Assembly (NCBI GenBank): GCA_012845835.1
Contig: JABAKD010000016.1
Span: forward strand, 4,278,859-4,342,858
Reading direction: 5' to 3'
Source of the DNA: Undaria pinnatifida
Lineage: Eukaryota; Sar; Phaeophyceae; Laminariales; Alariaceae
Length of the DNA stretch: 64,000 nucleotides
The notes beneath the pieces were generated by a model. It had not been told where the DNA came from and ran no database searches. It saw nothing but the letters and a program-made list of their open reading frames with translations. This document shows positions 11,398 to 22,999 of the stretch, piece by piece. A program made the translations under genes and the position numbers. Positions within the stretch are counted from its first letter, which is position 1. Each line of letters starts with the position of its first letter.

Positions 11398-11418
11398 TAG
11401 GGTTAGGGTTAGGGTTAG
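11398..11418 (+). repeat. Short interstitial telomeric tract (TTAGGG)n
   Basis: About three and a half consecutive GGGTTA units, the TTAGGG telomere repeat of many eukaryotes. It ends about 25 bp before the SINE-B head at 11.44 kb. The tract is too short to be a chromosome end. Confidence 0.7.
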
Positions 11419-11440
11419 CTCCATCTAAAATCCGGTCGCC

Positions 11441-11725
11441 CCGGCGGCGTATCAGGTTATCCTCGAGCCTGGTATAGGTCAGTTTCGTGAGTTCGAGTCC
11501 CGCCGAGTGCACATTCGTATAAATTCCTTGGGACTTTCTCTCGTGAACAAACTGACTTGCGGAAAGCGCGAGAGCGTGAGGTAGTAATACTCGATGAAAA
11601 ATCGACGAGCAGTGGGATTGCTGAACCCTACACGCGATAAAAATTGAAGGCGAGAACCGGGGGGTAAAAGGGACGACACCTGTGACCACGGCTTGTCCAG
11701 AAGCTGAAAAATGAAGTAAAGATGT
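11441..11725 (+). mobile_element. SINE-B, full-length copy with tRNA-like head
   Basis: The head carries an A-box-like sequence GGCGTATCAGG (11446-11456) and a good B box GTTCGAGTCC (11491-11500), at a spacing usual for tRNA-type RNA polymerase III promoters. The body follows: GGAAAGCGCGAGAGCG, AAATCGACGAGCAGTGGG, CACGCGATAAAAATTGAAGG, CCGGGGGG and TGTGACCACGGCTTGTCC. The 3' end is A-rich. SINEs are non-autonomous and depend on LINE-encoded proteins. This is the clearest full-length member of the family. Confidence 0.65.
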
Positions 11726-11873
11726 GAAAAAAATTAAAAGAAATAAAGTGAAAACCACAATAATGTTGTTGTTGTCCTCACATTAACTCGCATAATCAAG
11801 TCCGTGGTCATAGGGCAGGCTCCAGTCACTCTGGAGTGGAGGAATGCCCCACGGAAGAAAAACACGAAGCCAA

Positions 11874-11975
11874 AAGTGGTACACGCATGCATCATCTGTC
11901 ATAGCGGACGCAACTAATGCCTCCGCCAGGAAAATATAAAAAAATGAAGTCGGGCAGAACATCCTATACAGAGCA
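11874..11975 (+). repeat. Direct repeat pair, left copy
   Basis: CAAAAGTGGTACACGCATGC through GACGCAACTAATGCCTCCGC to GTCGGGCAGAACATCCTA recurs almost unchanged at 12208-12298. This copy has seven extra bases after CATCAT. Confidence 0.85.
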
Positions 11976-12207
11976 AAAAGAGCTGTCGATTCCTGGGTGG
12001 CTATCTCACCTTCTAGGTTGAACCGTATAGGGATCAGCCAAAGAAGGCCGGCAAGTTCATAGTGTTGACTAAACCGGAGGGGGGAGGTTGACACAAAGTC
12101 TGCGTTCTGCAGATGGACGAAAACTGGTACACAAACGAAAGTGTATGGAGCTTAAGCTTTTTTTACCCGGATCCCCAGGAGGATCAAAAAAAAAAAAAAA
12201 AAACAAA

Positions 12208-12298
12208 GCCAAAAGTGGTACACGCATGCATCATAGCGGACGCAACTAATGCCTCCGCCAGGAAAATATAAAAAAATGAAGTCGGGCAGAACATCCTA
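12208..12298 (+). repeat. Direct repeat pair, right copy
   Basis: Near-identical to 11874-11975 and preceded by a run of A residues. The near-identity marks a recent local duplication. Confidence 0.85.
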
Positions 12299-12929
12299 AT
12301 CAAGGCATTAATGAGCTGCGGCGCTGCTGTTGCGCGGGCGCAACATTTGGGTCAACATACTGGTAATCGTTTTGCGCAACAGTACTAGACGCCGCGAGGC
12401 TGGTTGCGCGCAGCGCAACACACGATTTTGGGCGCACAACTTTTGTTGCCGCAGGAAAAAACAAATAATGCGCGTTTTTTTTCGCCGCAGGCGATTAGTT
12501 TTCGAGGGAGTTTTTTTTTCTAAATCGCAGTAGGCGAAATTTCCGTTACTTGGTTTTCAGGCGTATATTCGCGCATATATCGCTATTTTTTCGCCTCTGG
12601 CAGCCTTCCGGTGGCCCTCTCGGAGGGGGGTTGCGCGCGCAGGCGCGCAACACGCACTGCACCGCAGCGCAACGCGCCAAAGCGTCGCCTGTGCCGCGCG
12701 CGACAGACACCGCACCACTAATTAATGCCCTGGTAGTAAAGAATGATAGATACTCGATACATTAAATCGAATCTTGCCTGGTGAATTTCTTGCACGCCAC
12801 CATTTTTGTTTTTGGTTTCCACGTATTTTTATGGTCTGGCTTGTTTCGCTGTGTTCTCGTATCCGGTACGCTAGCATTGCACTTGCTTTGCCTTGGTTAA
12901 GTTCGATTGTTTGGTTTACTCCGTCTCAC

Positions 12930-13055
12930 AGCTCACAACCCGTGACCACAGACACAATTTGTATATGTCTACGATGAAGAACCACCACCGCAGGACACTC
13001 CTTGGTGTACTGATGTCGTTGGGTAGAAAGAACAGTTTGGTGTGAAGACAACACA
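12930..13055 (+). repeat. REP-1 dispersed repeat, copy 8
   Basis: Long form with leader (TATGGTCTGGCTTGTTTCG at about 12829), CCGTGACCACAGAC, a diverged core and GGTAGAAAGAACAGTTTGG. A SINE-B body starts less than 60 bp later. Confidence 0.65.
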
Positions 13056-13099
13056 CACTACTCTGTTTAGTACTGCTGTTGTTTACTTCTTTTTCGCCG

Positions 13100-13293
13100 A
13101 AAGTGCGAAAGCACGAATGAGCAAAGTTCTTTAAAAAAATCGACGAGCAGGGGCAAGGCTGAATGGCCGAGTTCTATGCCCTACAAAAGGCAAGTACCGG
13201 GGGGCAGTCGGGAAGACACCTGTGACCACGGCTTGTCCAGAAGGCCGCTGAGGGTTAAACCTCCTACAAGTTGAGCTAAAAAGGTCAAAGCGA
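13100..13293 (+). repeat. SINE-B body, copy c
   Basis: Blocks in order: CGCCGAAAGTGCGAAAG, AATCGACGAGCAGGGGC, GGCAAGTACCGGGGGG, CACCTGTGACCACGGC, GGCCGCTGAGGGTTAAACC and AAGTTGAGCT. It lies directly behind REP-1 copy 8 with no clear tRNA-like head. Confidence 0.7.
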
Positions 13294-14158
13294 TGTCTGA
13301 TGCCTGGTACCTGGTACCTGGTATATTTTACAAAGAACGGCTCAAACTGTTTGAGGCAAAAAGAACCCCGCTCATACCCTTGGAGGGCGATCTACTACTA
13401 TTAACATGTAAAGTAATGTCGACAGTAGTATTATCAATAATATACCATACACAACTACAACTCACAGCAGCAGTGTTGTCAATCAACATCGACATAATTC
13501 GGAGTTATGGCTCCGTGTTCTCTCCAGAGATGTATAGCTCATGGTTGGCGTCCACATTCTCTTGCAGCAGCTGACGAGCAGAGGGGATCATGTGATGGTG
13601 ACCACGGCGGCAGTGTTGTCGCTGAGTGTGGCACCCCCGAGACGTTTTCCTGAAAGGCGTCGTCTCCTACGCTGAGAGGTTGGTCTTAGCTTTTTGCTGC
13701 GAATTTCCTCCCCTCTTCCTAGCAATACCTCTGAATAGACAGGGCGTTCGTATTCAATTGAAGTCGACGCCGGTGAAAGCACAACGTTCCGAGGTCGTCG
13801 CAAGACACGATACCGCAACCCTAGTAGATAGGTGCCCTCCGCGAGCTCCAACGACATTGGGTCAGGCGATGCCGAGTAAGCGCTAGGATGGTAAAGGCGC
13901 GACCAGCTTCCGTCGGCAGAACCACAGACAGCAGTGCCAATCGGGGCGAACAGGTGTGGTGGTCAACTTCCAAGGGCTGTACCAGGTATAGATCTTGGCC
14001 CAGCTTCGACGAAAATGGTTGAAATGAACATCCAGTGGGTGGCCCCTGTTAAGGGACCTCGTGATACGGAAGATTGGTGTGTAAGGAACCTCAGACTTCT
14101 TCGCACCGTGTTTCCACACTTGAGGGGACCTCGCCCCTGTTAGTGGACGCAACATTCA

Positions 14159-14181
14159 ATAAGGGACCTGAGGTCCCTTAT
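14159..14181. repeat. Hairpin ATAAGGGACC / GGTCCCTTAT
   Basis: A perfect 10-bp stem with a 3-base loop. AAGGGACCT also occurs singly at about 14052, so the stem may come from inverted duplication of that motif. Confidence 0.65.
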
Positions 14182-14288
14182 CAGGCCGCCACACAGTCTG
14201 CCGCTAAAACACCACATACACAGTGTAAAATCCCTAATAAGGACCAGACGTGTTAAGGTACGTCGGTATATACGGGACCCTGCCGCCC

Positions 14289-14690
14289 CGACGCACTCTT
14301 AGTCGTTAATAGGTACTACTATTATCGCCGGTCCCCACGGTGGTCGCGGTTACCATCGAATGCTACAATAATTACACTTGGTTCTGGGCTTCGAATCCCA
14401 CATGCGTCGTTGGTCGGACTTTTGAGTTTATTCGCAAAAAAAAAAAATGAAGAATCAACTGCTGAGAGCAGCGTGGGTAGACGCAATTCGATATGCGTTG
14501 ACGAGGGAAGAAACAGCTGGAATCTTCTCGCGATAAAAATGAAGGCATGTATTGCCGTGGTTTGGAGGGGGGAGAAGAGCCTGCATAGTGACCCCGAATC
14601 TGAGCTACGTCTAGGGAGGGAGAAGGAGAAGTGGCAAGATAATCGAAGGGAGGAGCATAACAAAAAACAAAAATCGAAAAACGTAAAGGT
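14289..14690 (+). mobile_element. Degenerate SINE-B with tRNA-like head
   Basis: ACGCA (14291) can pair with TGCGT (14403-14407), and the second half contains a B-box-like CTTCGAATCCC (14390-14400) with a TGGG/CCCA stem. That resembles a decayed tRNA. SINE-B body blocks follow: GCGTTGACGAGG, CGCGATAAAAATGAAGGC and GGGGGGAGAAG. The head-plus-body order matches the copy at 11.44 kb, which supports the SINE reading over a functional tRNA. Confidence 0.4.
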
Positions 14691-14869
14691 CAGCCTTGAC
14701 ATTCATTATTTTACCACTCACTGCAAAACCATTCCACACTTACGACAGTGCTGTAGTTTCAAGTACCAATAGATTGTCCCCCAAACCGAGAGTGCAATCT
14801 TAAAGGAGATTCACCCCACACCTAGTCCCGACCGCCTGCTGATTTCCACGGAGTGTAGACCACAGACAT

Positions 14870-14939
14870 GCTGCCACCGCTATTGCTACTGCTACTGCTG
14901 CTACTGCTACTGCTACTGCTACTGCGACTACTACAACTA

Positions 14940-14987
<48 letters not shown>

Positions 14988-15111
14988 GACTGCGACTGCG
15001 ACTACGAGTATGACCACGATTACGAATACGACAACGACTACCACTAAGACGACAACTACGACGACTATTACGACTACTACGACTACTGCTACTGCTACTG
15101 CTACTACTACG

Positions 15112-15149
<38 letters not shown>

Positions 15150-15252
15150 GACTAGTACTACTGCTGCTGCTACTGCTGCTGGTCCTACTACTGCTACTCC
15201 TGCTTCTACTACTACTACTACTACTACCTCTACCTCTACTACTGCTACTAGT
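14870..15252. repeat. Large ACT/ACG/GCT trinucleotide microsatellite
   Basis: About 370 bp of CTA, CTG, ACT and ACG triplets. It yields poly-Thr on the plus strand and poly-Val on the minus strand, which accounts for the long apparent ORFs here. It lies just left of duplication copy B. Confidence 0.95.
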
Positions 15253-16059
15253 CTCCCCCCACGTACCAGGTATACGACAACAAGGCTTCTCACTCTATGT
15301 TTTTTACCCCATGTAAACCTCGAAAATCCCATGTCACAGGCGAATCGACAAGCACCGCGGTATAGGCGGCTTTACGGCTCTCACCTGTTGGTTGCAACAC
15401 CCCAGCCTATGGCCAAGATCGGGAGCATCGCCTCCCCGAGCAAGCACATGGGTAGGTTGGCAGCACACATGGGTGCCAGGACAGGCGGCAGCGCCATCTT
15501 GTCGCAGTGGTGTCCCCGATCTAGTACAGCTCCTATTGATTATAGGCCGTCAGCTTCGGCGAGCTGCTCGTCGATAGACGGAGGGGGCGGCCAAGTGGGC
15601 AAGGGGAATCAGCTCTAAACGTCAGCAAGCAAGTGATTAGCATGATACCTGGTATTATACACCTCAGATTGATCACATGCAGTCAACTTCGGCGCGTTGC
15701 TCGTGGATGGACGGAGAGGAGTGAAGAGAAGGTGGGATGAGTTAGCACTAGACGTCAGCAAGTACGGCGTGCTGTGCTCGTAGATAGACGGACGGAGAGA
15801 AGTACAGAGGAGGCGAGATAAATTACCCCTAAACGTCAACACGTAAGTGAACAGCATCACACCCATTAATACATCAATAGTGTAGACTATAGATCTTTTA
15901 TCACTAGGAACTCCTGTCGGCTTTTCCGTATTCTTTTCAGTTATTATTTTTCTCATTTTGTGTGGTCTGGCTTGTTTTGTTGTGTTCTCGTTCGTACCCG
16001 GTACGCTAGCATTTCACTTGCTTTACCTTGATTAATTGCGGTTGTTTTTGGTTTTCTCT

Positions 16060-16182
16060 GCCTCACAGTAGTCTGTGACCACATAATTTGCATCTCTAGG
16101 ATCGATTTAGCACGGACACTCGGTGTACTGATGTCGTTGGGTAGAAAGAACGGTTTAATGTGAAGACAACACGCACTGTCCT
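16060..16182 (+). repeat. REP-1 dispersed repeat, copy 9
   Basis: Long form with leader and tail: TCTGTGACCACATAATTTGC, AGCACGGACACTCGG, GGTAGAAAGAACGGTTTAATG. Positional partner of the copy at 7255. Confidence 0.75.
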
Positions 16183-16514
16183 TATGAACTTAATAACATG
16201 TTACTAACTGTAGCGGCCGTAATTGTGTCCTTGCTACGCAAGGTACTGATAATATCTTAACAGGCAGGCAAATCTATCCAGAGCAGAACCTAGCACGCGT
16301 ATCATATGCTGCTTTGAAAGGAGCCACGATGTGTTCTCATGCGAACGACACCACTGCTGCTGTTGTTGTTTGTAGTTGACGGCATGCTTCCTTTCAGTTC
16401 AAGAAATTCCTAAACATCGCTAAGTTCACGATCAGACTGGTACTCGGTAACTGGTAAAGTACTGGTACTAGACTATACATTGGTCATTTGACACGGGTTT
16501 CACCTTTGCACTCT

Positions 16515-16606
16515 GTATCATAGTTTGTGACCACGGAGCTCGTCTCTCTTTAGGATAATGAATCGGCACGGACACCGGGTGCGCTGGATGCCGACGGGCG
16601 GAAATG
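16515..16606 (+). repeat. REP-1 dispersed repeat, copy 10
   Basis: Short form: TCATAGTTTGTGACCACGG, GAATCGGCACGGACACCG, GGTGCGCTGGATGCCGACGG. Nearly identical to the copy at 7715. Confidence 0.75.
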
Positions 16607-16859
16607 ACGGATTAGTGCGGAGAATTAGACACACGAGGGTGACTGTGGTCTATAGCGGTGGATTATCGCCCTCCTGGCGGTTGCACTTGGGCAAGAAATC
16701 AGGCTGGTGCACCTTTCCCCCGAGATATAGATAGCACACCCCTCCACAACAACACACGCCGTGATGATAGTTTCGAGGTCAAAATGTTATCCCCGAGGTG
16801 TGCTGTCATGCGTGCTATATCATAGAACACGCACATTTTGCTTTGTTCTGTTCTTTCAC

Positions 16860-17063
16860 GGTCGAAAGTGTTGAGAGTTGGTAAAATTCGATTGGAAATC
16901 GACGAGCAGAGCGAATACCGAACAAGCCCTATGCGCGATAATATTGAAAGCAAGCACCGGGGGAACGGGAAGCCAAATTTCACGTACTGTAATATGACCA
17001 TGGCTTGTTCCGAAGGTCGCCGGGAGTAAAACCTCCTTAAAGTTGAGCTGGAGAGGTAAGTGA
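16860..17063 (+). repeat. SINE-B body, copy e
   Basis: Partner of copy a in the duplication: GTTGGTAAAATTCGATTGG, AAATCGACGAGCAGAGCG, CACCGGGGGAACGGG, AACCTCCTTAAAGTTGAGC. Confidence 0.65.
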
Positions 17064-17544
17064 TGAATGATGCTTGGAAAGAAAAGGACGGGCGGTAGAA
17101 GAAAACGCTCATGATCCGTTACAATCATGCGCTCGTACAAACAATAATACAATGCAAACAGTAGTATTAGACTAATAGTGCAAGTTACCAGGTACCACTC
17201 TGGACGTGAGCTAAAGAACCGTTCGAGTGTTAGCATTACCCAAACGGTCCTTACATTTCCGAATGGAGTGATATCGTACCTGGTATCATACCTGTTACCT
17301 GACAGATGCTATACGGGATCCACCTGCTCTTCCGTCTTGGCCGTGCATACGGTATTAATAGAGTGAACCAAACATACAAAAAATCTTGCAAAATATCACC
17401 CCCCCACACTTTCGGTGTTCTTTCTTCTTCTGCCTGCACTGCTACCCACATGGGTTGGGAGGATCCACTTCGTTCGGCGCTTGCTGGTACTGCTGTACAT
17501 GGCTCCACAGCAGAGTGTATGATGGCGTGGGTTTAAGGACGCTG

Positions 17545-17660
17545 TTTCGTGCGTGTGCTTGTGTGTGCTCCACAAACCGTTCTTTCTATCCGTCGACACC
17601 CAGCATACCCGGTGTCCGCGCCAATTCTTCACTCTATAGTCTAAATAGAGAGATGCAAAG
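17545..17660 (-). repeat. REP-1 dispersed repeat, copy 11 (inverted)
   Basis: The reverse complement carries GATAGAAAGAACGGTTTG and the GGTGTCGACGG block. Partner of the inverted copy at 8715. Confidence 0.55.
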
Positions 17661-18095
17661 CCCTGTGGGAAAAATGTACTAGACAGTCAGTATCTACGTG
17701 CGTACAACTCGTCGCTCCCGTGATAATTTCAGTTAGGCTATTAGTCTATAGGAAGGTGACGCGATGATTGCAGCTGAACGCCCCTGCGAGCTTCAACACA
17801 GCAAGGGCAGACCTTCAGTCCAACGCTGGCTGCTACAGCCTGTGAAGCCCCCAACCCAATGCACGATTAGGATTGCCCCCGCCCCCTGGTACAGCAAGTC
17901 AAAACAAGGTGTTTCAAAGCTCGAGAGAACGGGTGCGTTGCACTGCAGCAAGAACAAGCGCTAAGCTCTTCTAGAAGAGACCACAAGAAATAAACCCTTT
18001 TCCCCTTGGAACGTCCAAGAATCCAGTTTTTGTTCGGTGCGCAAAGGGTGCCCGATCGGAAACATGTCAACCGTCAAAGGCGGCAACGAGCACCA

Positions 18096-19560
18096 ACCAC
18101 CAGACCAAGCCACGCATCGGTCCTCCACCAAACTTGGTATCCACCTAATTGCAAGCCGAGGGCTTTGCCCTAGCCCCATTATCGTATCTCTGTTCTGACC
18201 CCTATGATCCAGGACGAGCCTGCTCTGAAGCTTGGAAAAAAATATCCCACCTGCTTTTTTTCCTTGGCATCGATCGGCCGATGTGGTGCCTCTATGCTGG
18301 CCCCGATAGGGGCCTTCGCCTATGCCCGCAAGTGGGGCGCTGTGCGTGGCCACTGGAAGCTTGCAGATTTCTTGCCTGCCGTTGTGTAGCCGCTTGGCAG
18401 CTTGGCCACATTATAAAATCTGGCAGACTACAAAACACCTGTCGTGCAAAAAAATGGAGCACTTACATTACCGAAGCGTTATTATTGTTGTCAACCATTT
18501 TTCATCACGAAAATGAAACCGTTTTTTCCCCTAAGAAAAGACGAGGTCGAGGATTTCGTCGAAACTCGTTTGTAATCTGCCTGTGATACTTCGATCGCGC
18601 GTGCTACGGGGGGCGTGTGATATGTCCTCATGAAGGACATCGGTCGGTGATTCCCCTTGTTGCTCGTGATAGTACCACGGTCAACAGGACGCTTGTACAA
18701 AGACGGTCTGCATTGTTATATTACATGTCGTTGATTTACTCTTGTTTTACGACGACACAACAACGACAAGCACGACGTGCCGGTTGCATACTACTGCTTT
18801 TAGTGTCAAACGACGATCCAGCCGACTTACACCAACCAACACGAACGGGCAAAGCCAAATCAGACCGCTGCTTCTGACCCTTCGCGGCCATCATCGCCTA
18901 CACATGGACAATGGGCATACAATGCGCGGTTGGGCGGGGCTGACGTTTAAGAGAGACCCCGCGCCCACAACAAGTATCTCAAGCCACAGCAGAACAGCAG
19001 TAGTCTAGTACATGGCGGCTGCGTTCGAAAACCGAGGCGCAAAAAGTGTTTGTCCCAACGGACCGCTACACTTCTAATCCGTGCACAGTTTGCTCTCACG
19101 TGACGAAATGTAAAACATGTGCGGAAGGCACGTACCAGGTACAAACAAGCCAACGCATGTATGTGCGCCGCTCGGTCGTTCCTCTCTCTATTTTCTGCCT
19201 GTTGTCCTCCCGCGACCTGCGACCAAAAATGGCCGTGAGAAGAAGTATGGCGCAGTTATATCGCGATGCACTGGTAGGGATACAACGACTGAACCAACGA
19301 TTCCAACACCCAGCCTGACTGCGGCTATTGTTGCATAGGCAGAATAGCTCACGGCTGCCTCTCGCACCTATGTTTGTGTTGGCCACTCTGTCGTGCTACC
19401 GACGACTAGCCCTCCTGCCTCCTGGTCAAAGATCTGAAGAGCCTCTATGTACCCTCTCTGTTGTACCTGGTATGATATAGATAATACGACCGACGACCGA
19501 GGACAACGACGCGACGACGTGAATCAGAATGTTTGCGTACGACTCTCTTGTATAAAAAGT
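18096..19560. other. Unexplained stretch apart from the repeat at 18.5 kb
   Basis: No supported gene. Overlapping frames of 60-145 codons exist on both strands at 17.96-18.59 kb, but none has a recognisable domain or stands out over its neighbours. Confidence 0.4.
18498..18618 (+). repeat. Dispersed repeat with GATCGCGCGTG...CGGGGGGCGTG
   Basis: A TTTCGTCGAAACTC block, TGTGATACTTCGATCGCGCG and TACGGGGGGCGTG. The same order is found at 42100-42226, where the first block is accompanied by CAGCTTTGCAAGCTGCG. Parts also occur at 52.3 kb and, inverted, at 55.7-56.6 kb. Confidence 0.5.
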
Positions 19561-19561
19561 A

Positions 19562-19975
19562 CCGATTTGGATATTTGGTTCTTTATCATTTTGTGTGCCT
19601 CATGCAAATCATGCGCAAGTGCGGTGGATGTGATATACGTACCCGAGCGTAAATGATACCACGAGGGTAATGATGCTACGCTGGTATCACGCACCAGGTA
19701 TGCATGATGCGTAGTAGGTGCCGCTGTGCTCGTATTTATGGCGTGTACCTGGTACCTGGGTATGACTTGCGTATGGTATATCACACTCGTAACGATTTGG
19801 ATATTTGCCTCTTCATATAAAAATTATTCATGCAAAATCATGCAACGCTTATGGCATGATACAACGTACTCGTACCCGAGGGTAAACTATACCAGTACGA
19901 CGGAGATGGTGTCACGCACCAGGTAGCTACGTAGGTGTCGCAGCAGGAAGAAACAGTAGTGTTCGTATATGTGGT
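19562..19975 (+). repeat. Imperfect tandem duplication, period about 230 bp
   Basis: GATTTGGATATTTG starts both units (19564 and 19794). Each continues with a CATGCAAATCATGC-like block, a GTACCCGAG-GTAAA block, a CACGCACCAGGTA block and GTAGGTG. The units are interspersed with TACCTGGTA palindromes. Confidence 0.6.
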
Positions 19976-22600
19976 ACATGAGTGTCTCGTTCGTACCGCG
20001 GTACCTTTTGGTCCACCGCAGGTGTTCAGAGCTTATAACAGGCTCGAGAGGGTTGTGTTGTCGACGGACTCGCCCTCAACAATTTTGACGAAATCCTCGA
20101 TCTCACGGCACTGCTGCAGCCGAAGTGTACGATACGTGTTTCTTACAACAGAGCACGGCGACGCGGGGATTTACAGTAGTTTGTGCGCCGAGCTTCCCCG
20201 GTAGTTTGTGCTGTGACGATGTGCTTCGCCCCCTCTTGTGACGCGCGACTAATACGTAAAAAAATTCGACTTGATGCGAGCATCCCCGTCCATCTCCCAG
20301 TTTGATCTACCATCCACCACTCTGGACTGAAATGTAAGGCCCGTTTGATATTTACATCAATTATTCAACGGTCTCAATATTTATGTCTAGTGTGATACCT
20401 GGTATATACCAGGTACCAGGTACTACTACTACTGCTGTAGCTGCGTGCTGCTGCTACACAAGGTCGACCCTTTGTTGCTCTCGGAAGCATCAGTGGGGCT
20501 TGGGGTCTCACACAAAGCCACGATATCCGCGAGTATTCAGGACCAAGCACGTTATCATCTGTGCGTGTTACGTGTGTGTCTCTGACCACGCACGCATACA
20601 CGCGCGCGTCTCTTCAACACGCCAGTACCAGCACATGCATAGATTCGATTAAAATCGGCCTGCAGTACAGAAGCAATAATGTGGAACCCTCTGCGCAAGA
20701 AAACGTGTGTCACATACTGTACAGGGGGGAAGAAGGGACGACCCCTGTGACCACGGCATGTCAAAAATATATCCGGGAGAAACAAGAGCGACATCAAAAG
20801 TATAAAAAAAAAGAGCACACATTCAGCTCAACGACTACTGTGTTTGTGGGAAAGCAACCCAGGGCCAAGATCCTGTCACGAAGCCTCCTGCTGTTCGCGT
20901 GTGATAGGAAAGTACCCCCCTACCCCCGGCTGGGGTTGGCGTCGGTTGGCAACGGTGCTGTAAAACACTCTTCTCGCTACGTGAGCTAGACCGCCCGGCT
21001 ACCATAATTTTTTTCCTCGGTTTTGTTTGGCAGTAACCGAGATGTTGGTCGAGTTAGATCATGATGTGCGGAGTGGAGAAAAGTTGACTCCGCGCAAGGG
21101 GGGTCATATATCGTAGTGTGTATGGTAAGGCACCCATGAAGCGCTTATATATAATATCCCCATTGTTTTATCTGGAAGCGGTCACACCAGCAAAAATAAC
21201 CCAACTCGAAGCTGCCATCCGTGCGCAAGAAAACACGCACATGGTGCGGACGTCCGCCTCACAAGTGGTTATCTTAGTAGGATGCAGCTCATCCTTCATG
21301 CGACTCGTCAGTATTTTTTTTAAATATGATATTATTTGTTTGCTGCACGAGGGCGGGGAGGTTGTCTGCTCGCATGTTATGTACCAGGTGTGTACCTGGT
21401 GCGTAAGTATAGGGAGTAGGGGAGGTCAGCCACCGGAATATGTCTCTCAGGTGGCGCAACTGATAACACATATTCGGTCAACTGCTGGAGAAGCGACAGC
21501 CCAATCTATAACCCCCGGCCCTCTGGCATGATTTCGGTCAGTAAACGGTATCAGTTTCAGCACTTTGATCAGGACAGGTTGTGGAGCGGGGACGCGATGA
21601 TCGCCTCTGACCACACTATTCACTAATAATTACCAAGTACTAGGCAGGGTACTCAGATAGGAGTTGCAGCACTAGATTACGCCCAGTCAAGCTAACCACC
21701 TAGTAAAGTGAGCAAAGCTTGCAACCACAACAATGTGACACCAATCTTGAGCACCCTTGAGCATAGGCTATTGCATGCCAGGTAGGGTTTAACAGAGGGT
21801 TCGCCGCTGAGCAAGGTGTGTTTACCCAAGCTCATTAGCGTCTCCCAAACAAAAGAATGAGCCGGATGTTTTCATGAGGATATTTCTTATTCGTGGACCT
21901 GTACAGCACCGTACCTCACCGTTCATTGGTGTACCATTTCGCCACTGCGAGAGGCGATTAATCTATTCACGGCAATGGTCCAATGTAGCTTCACGGCGAT
22001 TCGTAAACCAATTCACAGTCTGCCATGCTGCATCGATATGGAACGCCGTGCAGCTTGGTACAGAGACGGGAAGGTGCCGTGACCTGTGTCTGAACCTCGT
22101 ACATCACCATCGCGGGGAGCGCTTGCATGCCACCGTACGCACATCGAGGCATCACCACGTGCGGTAAGTCTCTGTATGCACACCATGGCTACGTTTGATG
22201 AAAAACAAAAAACGAAACGAACAGCGGACGCTATCTCCGCCTGAATATATCCTAAAAACTGTTGTCGCCATGCGTCTGCAGTATTAACATGGCTCCAGAT
22301 CAACGATGCGAGATTCAGGCGCCTCACAGACAAATTGATTGCATCTTAACACGTATTCATAGTGTACTTGAAATACTGGTCGGAACCTACATGCGCGATG
22401 GCATCTACACTACTGTAAAACCCGTATTTATATCGTACCAGAAATACTGGTCGGCGCCTACATGCGCGACTGTATTATACCTCCATTAGTCTAAAACTAT
22501 CTCGGGCCGAACGCCATACGACACGTCTTCCCTGGGCATCATCGTTGACGTTTTACCTTTCAGTACCACACTTTCAGCTTGATCCTCAAAAACTTGGGGC
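19976..22600. other. Unexplained stretch
   Basis: No supported gene. A SINE-B fragment (CCTGTGACCACGGC) lies at about 20740-20760. The sentence-like block GAAATACTGGTCGG...CCTACATGCGCGA is present twice, at 22373 and 22442. Frames are short and mixed. Confidence 0.4.
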
Positions 22601-22640
22601 GAAAAACCGGTAGGTAGGAGTGACATCTAATAAGATGGCC

Positions 22641-22871
22641 TTATGACGAGTGATGCGCCGGAGCTCCTCCAGCCAAAGCTGCCAACCGCTCCAAAGTCTC
22701 TGTTTCCCTCTTCAGAAAAAACACCGGTTCTGCAGAGCGGATGAAGCTGAGACGCTTTTCCGAGCGTTCCGCTGAGTCGTGGCCTCCCGCCTCCGTCTCC
22801 AGCCGTAATAGGCACTCCTCTCGCGGCGCGAACGCCCATCCCCACCTGCAACACCGAGCAGCGCAGCGCAA
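22641..22871 (-). CDS. Hypothetical coding-like fragment, 76 codons
   Basis: A minus-strand frame open from a TTG codon, with no ATG near the start, so it is at best an exon or a fragment. The second half looks like real protein: a charged helical stretch (SAERSEKRLSFIRS and KRETETLERLAALAGG) with GC-rich third positions. No domain recognised. Confidence 0.25.
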   Translation of the reverse strand: MRCAARCCRWGWAFAPREECLLRLETEAGGHDSAERSEKRLSFIRSAEPVFFLKRETETLERLAALAGGAPAHHSS

Positions 22872-22999
22872 AAGCTAACACAGTGAAAAGTGCGATGCTA
22901 TGTCCCCCTGTGTCAAAATGAAGCTTGAATAGCTGAGTATCGACTTTTCCACCGGTCGCACGCACAGCTTACGTAGGACGGAAAACAACTTCATAAAGC

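Larger units (their letters stand above)
15370..18095. repeat. Segmental duplication, copy B
   Basis: Partner of 6355-9243 in direct orientation. It keeps a single arm of the foldback, two forward REP-1 copies, one SINE-B body and one inverted REP-1 copy in the same order. Compared with copy A it has an extra or divergent block of about 80 bp near 17355-17440, and it lacks the second foldback arm. The copies lie about 9 kb apart, separated by unrelated repeats. Confidence 0.85.

Noticed and set aside
14289-14409. Possible functional tRNA gene
   Set aside because: Only five acceptor pairs form, the T-stem has a C-C mismatch, the D-arm does not fit, and a SINE-B body follows directly.
14937-15618. 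Poly-Val (minus) and poly-Thr (plus) ORFs
   Set aside because: They are translations of the ACT/ACG microsatellite.
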